49,621 bases of DNA. It comes from CAZMCC01 sp964564695. GTDB lineage: Bacteria; Planctomycetota; Phycisphaerae; Phycisphaerales; UBA1924. Location of the stretch: positions 1-49,621 of the forward strand of contig CAZMCC010000013.1 of NCBI GenBank assembly GCA_964564695.1. Reading direction: 5' to 3'. Position numbers and translations under genes: made by a program. The stretch's first letter is position 1, and every line of letters begins with the position of its first letter. This document shows positions 25,385 to 34,105 of the stretch, one piece after another. A model generated the notes under the pieces. That model ran no database searches and was not told the DNA's origin. It worked only from the letters and a program-made list of their open reading frames with translations.

Positions 25385-26470
25385 ATGCGTCGGCGCGAAG
25401 CGCTCGCGGGAATCGCGTCGGGACTCGTCGGCGCGACGGCCTTCGCGGGCAGGTCGCGGCGCGCCGCCGACGAGGTCGTGCTCTACTCCAGCGTTGATTC
25501 GGAGTTCCTCGGGCCCGTCGTCGCGGCCTACGAGAAATCCGCCGGCGTGCACGTTCGCGTCGTGGGCGACACCGAAGCCACCAAGACCACCGGCCTCGTT
25601 CAGCGTCTCCTCGCCGAACGCCGCAATCCCCGCTGCGACGTGTGGTGGTCGAGCGAAGCCCTCGGCACCGCCGAGCTGGCCCAAGGCAGCGTCTTCGACG
25701 AGTACGACTCGCCCGCGGCCAAAGACTGGCCCGCCCGCTACCGCGACCCCGCGAGGCGCTGGTACGCCCTCGCGCTGCGGGCCCGCGTCATCGTCTACAA
25801 CCGCGACCGCGTCACCGGCGCCGATGTTCCCGTCACCCTCGCCGACCTCCTGCACGAACGCTTCAAGGGACGCGTCGGCATGGCCCGCCCGCGCTTCGGC
25901 ACCACGCGCACCCACATGGCCGCGATCTGCGCCCAGCTCGGCGAGCCGGCGCTCCGTGAGCTGCTCACCCGCCTGAAAGCCAACGGCGTGCGCCTCTACG
26001 ACGGCAACTCCAGCGTCGTCCGCTCCTGCGCCAGCGGCGAGATCCACGCCGGCCTCACCGACACCGACGACGTCTACGCCGGCAAGCGCAACGCCTGGCC
26101 CCTCGAGATGAGCTTCGGTGCCCCGCCCCAGACCCCCGCCAATGCCCCCGCCAGGCCCGAGCCCGCCGGCGCCGACGCCCTGCTCGCGCAGCTGCGGGCC
26201 CTGGGCACGCTGACCATCCCCAACACCGTGGCCCTCGTCCGCAAGGCCCCAAACCAGGCCGCCGGCAAGGCGCTGATCGACCACATCGTCGGCGGCGCCG
26301 TCGAACGAGCCCTCGCCCGGAGCGAATCGCGCAACACCCCGGTGCGCCCGGAAATCGCGGGCGAATTCCCGGCCCTGGCGATTCCGAATCCGTGGAATCC
26401 CGATCCCACCGCGATCATGGCCGCCGCCCCCAAGGCCGAGGCCCTGTGCGCCGAGATCCTGCGTTCCTGA
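25385..26470 (+). CDS. Iron-type ABC transporter substrate-binding protein
   Basis: A 361-residue periplasmic solute-binding protein of the FbpA/FutA (type 1 extracellular) family. It has a short signal (MRRREALAGIASGLVGATAFAG, Tat-like RRRE). The family opening VVLYSSVDSEFLGPVVAAYEKSAGV is followed by the lobe motif DVWWSSEA, by ALRARVIVYNRDRV and by a hinge region near GLTDTDDVYAGK. Ligands in this family are Fe3+ or related oxyanions and polyols, and sequence alone does not settle this. Permease and ATPase genes are absent from the window. It starts 2 nt after the preceding stop and overlaps a possible ATG of the next gene. Confidence 0.83.
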   Translation: MRRREALAGIASGLVGATAFAGRSRRAADEVVLYSSVDSEFLGPVVAAYEKSAGVHVRVVGDTEATKTTGLVQRLLAERRNPRCDVWWSSEALGTAELAQGSVFDEYDSPAAKDWPARYRDPARRWYALALRARVIVYNRDRVTGADVPVTLADLLHERFKGRVGMARPRFGTTRTHMAAICAQLGEPALRELLTRLKANGVRLYDGNSSVVRSCASGEIHAGLTDTDDVYAGKRNAWPLEMSFGAPPQTPANAPARPEPAGADALLAQLRALGTLTIPNTVALVRKAPNQAAGKALIDHIVGGAVERALARSESRNTPVRPEIAGEFPALAIPNPWNPDPTAIMAAAPKAEALCAEILRS

Positions 26471-26494
26471 TGGGGTTCGTGAGGGCTCGCGCGA

Positions 26495-26505
26495 TACCCT
26501 CCGCC
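26495..26505 (+). promoter_or_regulatory. Leaderless-type -10 box, M20 gene
   Basis: TACCCT (26495-26500) is followed by 5 nt and then the ATG at 26506. Its presence favours this ATG over the in-frame ATG at 26470. Confidence 0.45.
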
Positions 26506-27705
26506 ATGCCCCCCGCCGAACTCCGTTCCCTGATCGCCCGCGAGCTGCCGAGCCTCGTCGAGCTCCGCCACGACCTCCACCGCCATCCCGAGCTCGCGTA
26601 CCAGGAGAAGCGCACGAGCCGGGTCGTCGTGCGCGAGCTCTCGGCCCTGGGAATCAAGCACGTCGCCGGCCTCGCCGGCGGCACGGGCGTCGTCGCCCAC
26701 ATCCCACCGACCGACCCGGCCCGGGCCGACAAGCCCGCCGTCGCCCTTCGGGCCGACATGGACGCGCTTCCCATCGAGGAGCGCACCGGCCTCGCGTACT
26801 CCTCCACCACCCCCGGCCTCATGCACGCCTGCGGCCACGACGGCCACACCGCCAACCTCATCGGCGTCGCCCGCGTGCTCACCAAGCTCGCCCACCGCCC
26901 CAACCCGGTCACGCTCCTCTTCCAGCCCGCCGAAGAGGGCGGCGCCGGCGCCAAGCGCCTGTGCGACGACGGCGCCCTCTCCGGCAAGGTCATCGGCCCC
27001 AAGGTCGGCGTGGTCTTCGGCCTGCACGGCTGGCCGCAATACGAGGTCGGCACCGTCGGCTCGCGCCCCGGCCCGCTGCTGGCCGCGACCGACAACATCG
27101 TCGTGACCGTGCGTGGCACCGGCGCCCACGCCGCGTACCCGCAGTACTCGCGCGACCCGATCCTGGCCGCGTCCCACGCCATCACCGCGCTGCAGTCGAT
27201 CGTCGCCCGCAACACGAGCCCGTTCGACAGCGTCGTGGTCACGGTCGCCACGTTCAACGCCGGCACGGCCCGCAACATCATCCCCGAGACCGCCACCTTC
27301 GCCGGCACGATCCGCACGCTCAAGCCCGAGACGCGGACCGCGACCAAGGCCCGCTTCTTCGAGGTCGTCGAGCACACGGCCGGGGCCTTCGGGTGCAAGG
27401 CCGAGGTCGACTGGCAGGAGGGCTACCCGGTCACCTTCAATGACGAGCGAGCGACGGCCCGCTTCGACCGCGTCGCCCGCACGAGCTTCGGCGACGCCCG
27501 CGTCGTCGACATCGCCACCCCCACGATGGGGGGCGAAGACTTCTCGTACTACGCCGAGCACGCCCCCGGCTGCTTCTTCGTGCTGGGTGTCCGCCCCAAG
27601 GGGCGCGACACGTATCCCACACTCCACCAGCCCGACTACGACTTCAACGACGACGCTCTCGAAACGGGCATCGAAGCGATGGTGGCGCTGGCCCTGAGCG
27701 AATAA
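26506..27705 (+). CDS. M20-family amidohydrolase (peptidase M20D)
   Basis: A 399-residue cytoplasmic metal hydrolase of the amidohydrolase/aminoacylase group. Family signatures are RHDLHRHPEL near the N-terminus, LRADMDALPI, the metal-site HACGHDGHTA, PAEEGGAGA and the C-terminal GGEDFSYY. Members cleave N-acyl amino acids, hippurate or IAA conjugates using a two-metal centre held by Cys, His, Glu and His. The start is ATG 26506, preceded by a leaderless-type box. An ATG at 26470, overlapping the upstream stop (TGATG), would add 12 residues. It is followed by a strong bidirectional terminator at about 27962. Confidence 0.92.
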   Translation: MPPAELRSLIARELPSLVELRHDLHRHPELAYQEKRTSRVVVRELSALGIKHVAGLAGGTGVVAHIPPTDPARADKPAVALRADMDALPIEERTGLAYSSTTPGLMHACGHDGHTANLIGVARVLTKLAHRPNPVTLLFQPAEEGGAGAKRLCDDGALSGKVIGPKVGVVFGLHGWPQYEVGTVGSRPGPLLAATDNIVVTVRGTGAHAAYPQYSRDPILAASHAITALQSIVARNTSPFDSVVVTVATFNAGTARNIIPETATFAGTIRTLKPETRTATKARFFEVVEHTAGAFGCKAEVDWQEGYPVTFNDERATARFDRVARTSFGDARVVDIATPTMGGEDFSYYAEHAPGCFFVLGVRPKGRDTYPTLHQPDYDFNDDALETGIEAMVALALSE

Positions 27706-27847
27706 GAGACGCGAGCGCAAGCGAGTGGAGAAGCTCTCCCTCCTCCGCGCAGCGCCGAGGAGGCGTGCACGCGCCCTGCGCACAACGCCGCAGCCCTGTC
27801 AAGCGCCACACCCGCGATTTCATGAACCAAAATGAGCCACTTCTTCC

Positions 27848-27875
27848 TTGCACGCGCCCCCCAGCGCGGTAAGGT
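27848..27875 (+). promoter_or_regulatory. Candidate promoter of a small RNA
   Basis: TTGCAC (27848-27853), a 16-nt spacer and TAAGGT (27870-27875) give a sigma70-like layout inside the 374-nt gene-free stretch. Transcription would start near 27882. The match to the -10 consensus is moderate. Confidence 0.35.
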
Positions 27876-27881
27876 GAACTT

Positions 27882-27999
27882 GTGGTCGGCACGCCTTGAA
27901 AGCCCTCGGTCACAACCGAGTAGGGGGGGTGACGAAGCGTCAAGCCGAGCACATTCAAAAAGACCCTCTCCCTGCGAAGGCCGAGAGAGGGTCGTTTTC
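27882..27999 (+). ncRNA. Candidate structured small RNA
   Basis: The stretch has no coding potential. It can fold as an outer stem UCGG (27886-27889) with CCGA (27945-27948), then CUUGA (27895-27899) with UCAAG (27940-27944), enclosing a perfect hairpin CUCGGU-CACA-ACCGAG (27905-27920). It ends in an intrinsic terminator. No match to a known RNA family was recognised: it is not tmRNA, SRP RNA, RNase P RNA or tRNA. It may be an independent small RNA or the structured 3' end of the M20 transcript. Confidence 0.4.
27962..27999. terminator. Bidirectional intrinsic terminator
   Basis: GACCCTCTC (27962-27970) pairs with GAGAGGGTC (27985-27993), followed by GTTTTCGTTT. On the other strand the stem is followed by TTTTT (27956-27960). 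It can therefore serve the M20 gene from the left and the minus-strand membrane gene from the right. It is the only textbook terminator seen in the window. Confidence 0.85.
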
Positions 28000-28079
28000 G
28001 TTTGGGATCCGGCACACGCCCTCGGAAGGCCGGTCGTGCTCACCAGCCACCGGCATGACCAGTCTCGATGCTTGACTGG

Positions 28080-28712
28080 TTAGATGTGGCCGTGCACGAA
28101 GTACCACCCATCCCCAATGGAAATTGGCCAGCCTCTTCCCTTTTGCAAGCCAGGGTCGCCGCGAGGGCTCCAGATGAAGATGATGCGGTACGGCATCGCC
28201 GGGTTACCGTCGCGGCAGTCGACATAAAACTCGACGTTCGCGCCCTCTCGCCAAGCTCCACGGCACGGCCATCCCAGCACATTGTCGTCGATAGAAATGG
28301 AACCGTCCGCCGGCCCTTCCATCGCCAGCTCGACATGCGACGCGAGCGTGGCTTTCTCGAACGAGAACCGCACCCGCGCCGGCACGTGCAACCCGGCTGC
28401 CGTGCTCGCCGCCGCCACGAGCAGGATGCTCCACAGCGTGCACACGCCGACGCCGATCGACAACCGCTCCTGCCCCATCGTGATCCGGATGTTGACAACC
28501 AGCGCCACCAGCCACAGCAGCGTCACATAGAACCGCAGCGGCGGATTCTCTGGATCGAACTCCGTCCACGGCAACAGCCGCGATGCGGCGTACATCCACC
28601 GCCCAACCAGCGCCGTCACGGCAAGTGTCGACACCCCGGTCAGCCAGACGCCGATCCGTGGCCAGCGCTCAGGTCTCTGCGCCGGGTTGGGCTTGTCTTC
28701 GCCGTGTTCCAC
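28080..28712 (-). CDS. Unknown membrane protein
   Basis: A protein of about 210 residues from the GTG at 28712. It has three hydrophobic segments (about residues 24-40, 62-78 and 90-107 by eye) and a C-terminal soluble beta-rich domain of about 90 residues with aromatic motifs (FIWSPRGDPGLQ, GWYFVHGHI). No family was recognised. The GTG at 28712 is supported by TACACT 7 nt upstream; an ATG at 28781 is in frame but its extra sequence does not look coding. It is divergent from uvrC and convergent with the M20 gene. Codon use is less biased than in the neighbours. Confidence 0.6.
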   Translation of the reverse strand: MEHGEDKPNPAQRPERWPRIGVWLTGVSTLAVTALVGRWMYAASRLLPWTEFDPENPPLRFYVTLLWLVALVVNIRITMGQERLSIGVGVCTLWSILLVAAASTAAGLHVPARVRFSFEKATLASHVELAMEGPADGSISIDDNVLGWPCRGAWREGANVEFYVDCRDGNPAMPYRIIFIWSPRGDPGLQKGRGWPISIGDGWYFVHGHI

Positions 28713-28786
28713 TCGTTCGAGTGTACAACAACGCTGGCCATCGCCCACCGGGATGCTCCGCTCGCTCGCGGCTCTTATCATCCCCC
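28713..28786. promoter_or_regulatory. Divergent leaderless promoter pair
   Basis: Minus strand: TACACT (28725 to 28720) lies 7 nt before the GTG of the membrane gene. Plus strand: TATCAT (28776-28781) lies 5 nt before the GTG of uvrC at 28787. The two start codons are only 74 bp apart, so both promoters share this spacer. Confidence 0.5.
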
Positions 28787-30247
28787 GTGTCCGACCTCGC
28801 CACGCGCCTGGCCCGCCTGTTGACCAAAGCCCGCGAACTCCCCGCCGTGCCCGGTGTGTACCTCATGAAGGACGACACCGGCACCGTCATCTACGTGGGC
28901 AAGGCCGGGCGTCTCCCGGATCGAGTCTCGAGCTACTTCGTCCCCTCCGCAGACCTCGGCCCCAAAAAGCAGCTCCTGCTTGACTTCGTCGACGATTTCG
29001 ACTTCATCGAGTGCGAGGGCGAGTGGGAGGCCCTGCTCGCCGAAAACCGGCTCATCAAGGACATCAAGCCGCGGTTCAACGTCCGCCTCGTCGACGACAA
29101 GAGCTTCCCCTACCTCGTCGTGACCGTGCGCGAGGACTTCCCCCGCGTCTTCGTCACCCGCAACCCCACCGGCGCCGGCGACCCGGGCCTCGAAGCCCTC
29201 CTCAAGGGCGCCAAGGTCTACGGCCCGTTCGTCAACGTCGGCTCCCTCCGCCATGCCATCCAAGTGCTGCAACGGGTGTTCAAGTTCCGCACCTGTTCCC
29301 TCGACATCCGCGCCGACGACCCGAAAAACGTCTACTTCCGCCCCTGCATCCTCCACAACATCGGCCAGTGCACCGCCCCGTGCGCCGCCAAGATCACCCC
29401 CACCCTCTACGGCCAGGACATCGAGCGCTTCACCCGCTTCCTCGACTCCAGGCGCTCCGTCATGCTCCGCGAGCTCACCGAGGAGATGAACGCGGCCGCC
29501 AAGGCCCTCGAGTTCGAGAAGGCCGCGTCCATCCGCGACCAGATCAAGGCCATCCAGCGCCTCGACGAACGCGCCAGCAAGCGCGACAAGTGGCAGCCCG
29601 AGACCGAGATCGCCTACACCGATCCCACCAAGGGCCTCTCCGCCCTCCGCAAGGTCCTCGGCACCGACTCGACGATTCGAGTCATCGAAGGGATCGACAT
29701 CGCCCACCTCATGGGCGGCGAAACCGTCGGGTCCAAAGTCTGTTTCGTCGACGGGCGGCCCTTCAAGGAGCAGTACCGCAAGTTCAAGATCAAGAGCGTG
29801 GACAACGACGACTACTCGGCCATCCGCGAGGTGGTCAGCCGGCGCTACCGCGAAGCCGGCGCCGGTGCCGAGCTCTACCCCGACGTCATCCTCATCGATG
29901 GCGGCCTGGGACAGTTGCACGCCGCGCTCGAGGCCTTCGACCAGCTCGCCGTCAAGCCCCCGATGGTGCTCAGCCTGGCGAAAAAGGAGGAACTCGTCTA
30001 CATCCAGGACCGCGCCGAGCCGGTGCGGCTCCCGCGGACCAACCCCGCCCTCAAGCTCCTGCAGGCCATCCGCGACGAGGCCCACCGCTTCGCGCAGCAC
30101 TATCACCACGTGCTCCGCCGCAAGAAAACGCTCGAAGAAGAAGGCCTGGGCGGCACCAAGTCAACGAAGAAGAAGCCGCCGCCGCCCGCACCGGACGCTG
30201 CGTCCGCCATCCCCGGCGAGCCGCCCGGCGAGCCGCCCTTCGAGTAG
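28787..30247 (+). CDS. uvrC: UvrC-type excinuclease subunit lacking the C-terminal HhH domain
   Basis: A 486-residue nucleotide-excision-repair nuclease subunit. It has an N-terminal GIY-YIG domain (VPGVYLMKDDTGTVIYVGKA; 3'-side incision) and a Cys cluster with CILHNIGQCTAPC. A UVR motif (AKALEFEKAASIRDQIKAIQ) is the UvrB contact. The RNase H-like 5'-incision domain follows (EGIDIAHLMG, ILIDGGLGQL, RDEAHRFAQHYHH). Normal UvrC proteins continue for about 60 residues as a helix-hairpin-helix pair that binds DNA. Here the sequence instead ends in a Lys/Pro-rich tail (KKKPPPPAPD) and stops. The start is GTG 28787. Confidence 0.92.
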   Translation: MSDLATRLARLLTKARELPAVPGVYLMKDDTGTVIYVGKAGRLPDRVSSYFVPSADLGPKKQLLLDFVDDFDFIECEGEWEALLAENRLIKDIKPRFNVRLVDDKSFPYLVVTVREDFPRVFVTRNPTGAGDPGLEALLKGAKVYGPFVNVGSLRHAIQVLQRVFKFRTCSLDIRADDPKNVYFRPCILHNIGQCTAPCAAKITPTLYGQDIERFTRFLDSRRSVMLRELTEEMNAAAKALEFEKAASIRDQIKAIQRLDERASKRDKWQPETEIAYTDPTKGLSALRKVLGTDSTIRVIEGIDIAHLMGGETVGSKVCFVDGRPFKEQYRKFKIKSVDNDDYSAIREVVSRRYREAGAGAELYPDVILIDGGLGQLHAALEAFDQLAVKPPMVLSLAKKEELVYIQDRAEPVRLPRTNPALKLLQAIRDEAHRFAQHYHHVLRRKKTLEEEGLGGTKSTKKKPPPPAPDAASAIPGEPPGEPPFE

Positions 30248-30320
30248 AAGTGGCCGCGTCGCGGTCCCCGCTCCTGCGCCGGCGCATCGTTCATTCCATT
30301 CATAGAACATTTTCATCCGG

Positions 30321-30348
30321 TTTTCCGATTCGGAACCGGCCTTATCAT
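30321..30348 (+). promoter_or_regulatory. Candidate promoter of the first LEPRxLL gene
   Basis: TTTTCC (30321-30326), a 16-nt spacer and TATCAT (30343-30348) fit a sigma70-type promoter in an unusually AT-rich spacer. A leader of about 45 nt with GGAGAG before the ATG would follow. An overlapping GGAACC could instead be an ECF-type -35. Confidence 0.4.
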
Positions 30349-30400
30349 CAGAACGAACCGGCGCTGGAGCGCCGCCCACCCAACATCCGGAGAGAGCCCG

Positions 30401-33400
30401 ATGCAGCACCCGAGCCGTCGGCACCGCATGTCCCAGTCCGCGAACCCGATGGAGGGCCTCGCGCCGCTCGAGCCGCGCCAGCTGCTCACGACCTACACGA
30501 TGCTCGACAGCGTCGATGCGTTCAACCTCGACCAGTTCATGCGCACGGTGCTCCCGTCCTCGGCCAACGAGGTCGAGAACTTCGGGTACAACATCGCCTC
30601 CCTCGGCGACGTCAACGCCGACGGGCGCCCCGACTTCGCCGTCGCGGCGCCCGGGCGCCTGCCCGACCCCATCGGGCGCTGGGGCGGTCCCGACGCCGAC
30701 GAGGGGCCCGTCGGGCGCGTCTTTATCTACTCCGGCGCCGACCTCAGCCGCATCCGCACCCTCACGAACAACACCCGCGGCTTCGGCGCCTCGATGGCCG
30801 GCGTGGGCGACATGGACGGCGACGGCGTGAACGACCTCGTCGTCGGCTCCCCCAACTTCGACGACGACGCCGACGCCGCCGTCGACCACCACGGGCGTAT
30901 CACCATCTACTCCGGCGCCACCGGCGGCGTCGTCCGCACCATCGACGGCGCCGGGGACCTGTACGAACTCGGCTACAGCCTCGCCAACATCGGCGACTTC
31001 GACGGCGACGGCCACGACGACGTCATCGTCGGCGCACCGGGCGCCGGACCCGTCGAAGACCCCCTCGGCGCCGGCTGCGCCTTCGTCTACTCCCTCATCG
31101 ACGGCGAGCTCCTGCACACCTTCACAGGCATGGACGCGGGCGAGCGCTTCGGCCACAGCGTCGCCGGCGGCGCCGACATCACCAGCTCCCAGGGCGACCC
31201 CGACGGCGTCTCCGACTTCCTCGTCGGCGCTCCCGGGTACGACAGCCACAACCTCGACGCCGGGCGCGCGTACGTCTTCGACGGCCAGTCCGGCGAGCTC
31301 TTCACCAACGGCCTCCTGGGCGACGGTGCGCCGCCGCCACAGGACGGCCTGAGCGACCCCGACATCAACGTCGAGCCCGGCGACCGCTTCGGGTCTTCGG
31401 TCGCCTTCATGGGCGCCAACTCGCAGGGCGTGTTCGGCTCGGGCCTCATGCGCATCCTCGTGGGCGCCCCCGGCGCCGACAAGCTCGCCTTCTCCTCCGT
31501 CGGCGACCCCATCGCCGACCGCGGCATCGTGTATTCCTACATCTACGCCGGCGGAGATCTGGGCCTCATCGTCGACTCCAACTTCGCCCCCAAGCTCGAA
31601 GACGCCGCCGAGGGCGACTTCTTCGGCGAGCGGATCACCATGATCGGTGATGTGACCGGCGGCGACGACGTCTCCGAGATCGCGATCCTCGCCCCCGGCA
31701 ACGACCGCGGCGAACGCCTCACCATCGGCAACGGCAACTTCACGAACTTCACCGCCACCGGCGTCGCCAACGTCGGGAACTACAGCTCGATGGCGGTCAT
31801 CGGCGACCGCGACAACGACGGCGTCATCGACCTCGCCTTCGGCGAGCCCGACGACTCCGGTGAGCCGGTCCGCGTCCAGGTTCTCCCCTTCACCCTCGCC
31901 ACGACCATGTTCATCGGCGCCGCGAGCGACGATGGGAACTACATCATCCTCGGCGGTTCGCTCGGCTCGGTCGACGGCAGCAGCGGCGCCGTCGGATACC
32001 TCATCCACGACGGGCGCCCGACCTCTCTGCTCGCCGCCGGGCTCGACGGGCTGAGCGTGAGCGCCGTCAACAACGCCGGCCTCTTCTTCGCGACCCGATC
32101 TCTCCTCGTCGACGGCGTCTTCACCACCGAGCAGTATCTCGTCTATCAGGGCGCACGCACCCGACTCGAAGACGCCATCCACACCACGTCCGGCCCCGCG
32201 CCCACCAGCCAGCTGGGCTTCGCGAGCATGAACAACGTCGGCGACCTCGTGTTCAACGCGTCGAACGGCGCGTACCTGCTCCGGGGCGGCATTCTGAGCT
32301 TCCTCTGGGAGGGCCGTGTCGGCCATGTCAACGATTCGGGCCTCGTCGCCGGCATCGGACCCGAAACGAATCCCGGGTTTCCCCAGGCCGGCGTGCTCGG
32401 CATCGGGTTCGTCCGCCTCTTTACACCCGCCGGTCTGTTCCTCGATGTCCGCGAACTGTACAGCACCGGCACAGGCCGGTTCATCAACAACGACGGCCTG
32501 ATCATCGGATGCCGTCCCGCCGGTGAGCTGGTGATGTACAGCGTCGGGCCCGACGGCACCGGCTACCACGTCGGTCCCGGCCCCAGCAACATCGGCCACT
32601 ACAACGAACTCGGCCTCGCCGGCCGCTTCTGGAACTGGAGCGTCACCGACATCAGCGAACGCGACGGCAAGGTGGGGCTCCAGGTCAACCACGGTGACAT
32701 CCCTCCAGGACGTCCCCCCAGCGCGCTGAACCGTTCGAATTACTTCTACGAGTTTCGCCGCGCCTTCTACCCGGGCCTGGACCCGGATTACGACGGCCTG
32801 CGCCCCACGGGTGAGGTCATCGCCGATCCACTCTTCCTGCCGCCGCCCTCGGGCAGCGGCCATCTTATCGACCGCATCATCGACGGCAACGCGATCATCG
32901 TCAGCGGCCACCTCGGCATCCCCGCGCCTCAGGCCGGCTCCGCCAGCACGGCCGAAGACCACCTCATCAGCGCCACCTGGAACAGCCGCGGCCTCGACGT
33001 CGCCGTCAGCGCCACCAGCGGCCAGGGACTCATCCTCCGCCTCACCGGCAAGCAGGCCGGCTTGTGGCTCAGCTCAGCACTTCCCATCGCAGGCGGCGGC
33101 GTCGTTCCACCCCCGATCCTCCCCGAGGTCACTCTCTACACGGACCCGCGCGACAAACGCTCCTACGCCCTCGCCCTCTTCGACGGAACCCTCGTGTGGT
33201 TCACCCAGATCTTTGAAGGTGTGTACGACGAAGGCCGCGAAATCCCGCTCCCCGCGCCGATCACCAGCCGCCTCGTCATCTTCACGAGCGCCGACGAACG
33301 CGTGCACGTCGTCGGCACCTCGGCCGATGGCGACGTGATCATGCTCTATCAGCTGAACCAGCTCAACGGCTTCACGACCGGACTGTACGACATCGACAAC

Positions 33401-34072
33401 TGGGCCTCGGTCAACCTCTCGCAGGATCACCTCGACCCGCAGGGCCAGTCCACGCCGAATTTCGTTTCCGACCTCACCGCCTACGTCACGCCCTGGAACG
33501 GCCTCAACATCGCCGGCATCGACAGCGACGGGCGCGTCCACACCGTCTGGTGGACCCCCGGCCTCACCTTCTGGCAGACCTCCAACCTCTCCGACATCGC
33601 CACCGCCCCCGCCCTCACCGGCAACGTCACCAGCTACGTGACCTCCTGGTCCGGCCTCAACGTCGCCGGCACCACCGACTCCGGGGAAGTCTGTGCCCTC
33701 TGGTGGGTCCCCGAGCTCGGCGGCGAGTGGCGCTTCGACGTCCTGCTCCCCGAAGAGTCCCGCGGCCTGCGCCCCGGATCGCTCTCGGCGTACGTCACCT
33801 CCTGGGGCGGGCTGAACGTCGCGGGTGTCGACCCCGACACCGACAAGGTCGCCGTCTACTGGTGGACCCCCACCACCCCCTGGGTCTTCGAGAACATCCA
33901 GGTCGACGGCACCTCCCCCGACATCACCGGCCGCGTCACCGCCATCGCCACCCCCCCGGGCCAGCTCGACATCCTCGCCCGCGGCGAATCCGATGAGCTG
34001 CTCCGTTTCTCCTGGAACCCCGGCGACGACTCGGTCTGGAGCGTCGAGAACATCGGTGACAGGGCTTTGTAA
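30401..34072 (+). CDS. LEPRxLL / FG-GAP giant secreted protein, paralogue 1
   Basis: 1223 residues. The motif LEPRQLL is at 23-29 near a basic start, as in planctomycete secreted giants. FG-GAP repeats (about 55-500) carry calcium loops such as DVNADGRPD (70), DMDGDGVND (137) and DFDGDGHDD (199), predicting an integrin-alpha-type beta-propeller. The middle (about 510-900) has repeated 'NNxGxVxG' elements like HAF repeats. The tail carries repeats of about 51 residues that open YVTPWNGLNIAG (1028), YVTSWSGLNVAG (1079) and YVTSWGGLNVAG (1131), plus a diverged copy near 1181. The ATG at 30401 has GGAGAG upstream. It is probably a surface adhesin or matrix protein. It is the first of four tandem paralogues. 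Confidence 0.82.
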   Translation: MQHPSRRHRMSQSANPMEGLAPLEPRQLLTTYTMLDSVDAFNLDQFMRTVLPSSANEVENFGYNIASLGDVNADGRPDFAVAAPGRLPDPIGRWGGPDADEGPVGRVFIYSGADLSRIRTLTNNTRGFGASMAGVGDMDGDGVNDLVVGSPNFDDDADAAVDHHGRITIYSGATGGVVRTIDGAGDLYELGYSLANIGDFDGDGHDDVIVGAPGAGPVEDPLGAGCAFVYSLIDGELLHTFTGMDAGERFGHSVAGGADITSSQGDPDGVSDFLVGAPGYDSHNLDAGRAYVFDGQSGELFTNGLLGDGAPPPQDGLSDPDINVEPGDRFGSSVAFMGANSQGVFGSGLMRILVGAPGADKLAFSSVGDPIADRGIVYSYIYAGGDLGLIVDSNFAPKLEDAAEGDFFGERITMIGDVTGGDDVSEIAILAPGNDRGERLTIGNGNFTNFTATGVANVGNYSSMAVIGDRDNDGVIDLAFGEPDDSGEPVRVQVLPFTLATTMFIGAASDDGNYIILGGSLGSVDGSSGAVGYLIHDGRPTSLLAAGLDGLSVSAVNNAGLFFATRSLLVDGVFTTEQYLVYQGARTRLEDAIHTTSGPAPTSQLGFASMNNVGDLVFNASNGAYLLRGGILSFLWEGRVGHVNDSGLVAGIGPETNPGFPQAGVLGIGFVRLFTPAGLFLDVRELYSTGTGRFINNDGLIIGCRPAGELVMYSVGPDGTGYHVGPGPSNIGHYNELGLAGRFWNWSVTDISERDGKVGLQVNHGDIPPGRPPSALNRSNYFYEFRRAFYPGLDPDYDGLRPTGEVIADPLFLPPPSGSGHLIDRIIDGNAIIVSGHLGIPAPQAGSASTAEDHLISATWNSRGLDVAVSATSGQGLILRLTGKQAGLWLSSALPIAGGGVVPPPILPEVTLYTDPRDKRSYALALFDGTLVWFTQIFEGVYDEGREIPLPAPITSRLVIFTSADERVHVVGTSADGDVIMLYQLNQLNGFTTGLYDIDNWASVNLSQDHLDPQGQSTPNFVSDLTAYVTPWNGLNIAGIDSDGRVHTVWWTPGLTFWQTSNLSDIATAPALTGNVTSYVTSWSGLNVAGTTDSGEVCALWWVPELGGEWRFDVLLPEESRGLRPGSLSAYVTSWGGLNVAGVDPDTDKVAVYWWTPTTPWVFENIQVDGTSPDITGRVTAIATPPGQLDILARGESDELLRFSWNPGDDSVWSVENIGDRAL

Positions 34073-34080
34073 AGACGCCG

Positions 34081-34105
34081 GGTTCGGCTCCGGAGAGCCG
34101 GAACC
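34081..34105 (+). terminator. Hairpin after paralogue 1
   Basis: GGTTCGGCTC (34081-34090) pairs with GAGCCGGAACC (34095-34105) with one bulged C and a CGGA loop. It lies 8 nt past the stop. No T tract follows. Confidence 0.45.

Noticed and set aside
30161..32962. A 933-residue minus-strand open frame over paralogue 1
   Set aside because: Val/Asp/Ala-rich shadow of the FG-GAP gene; no motif or start signal.
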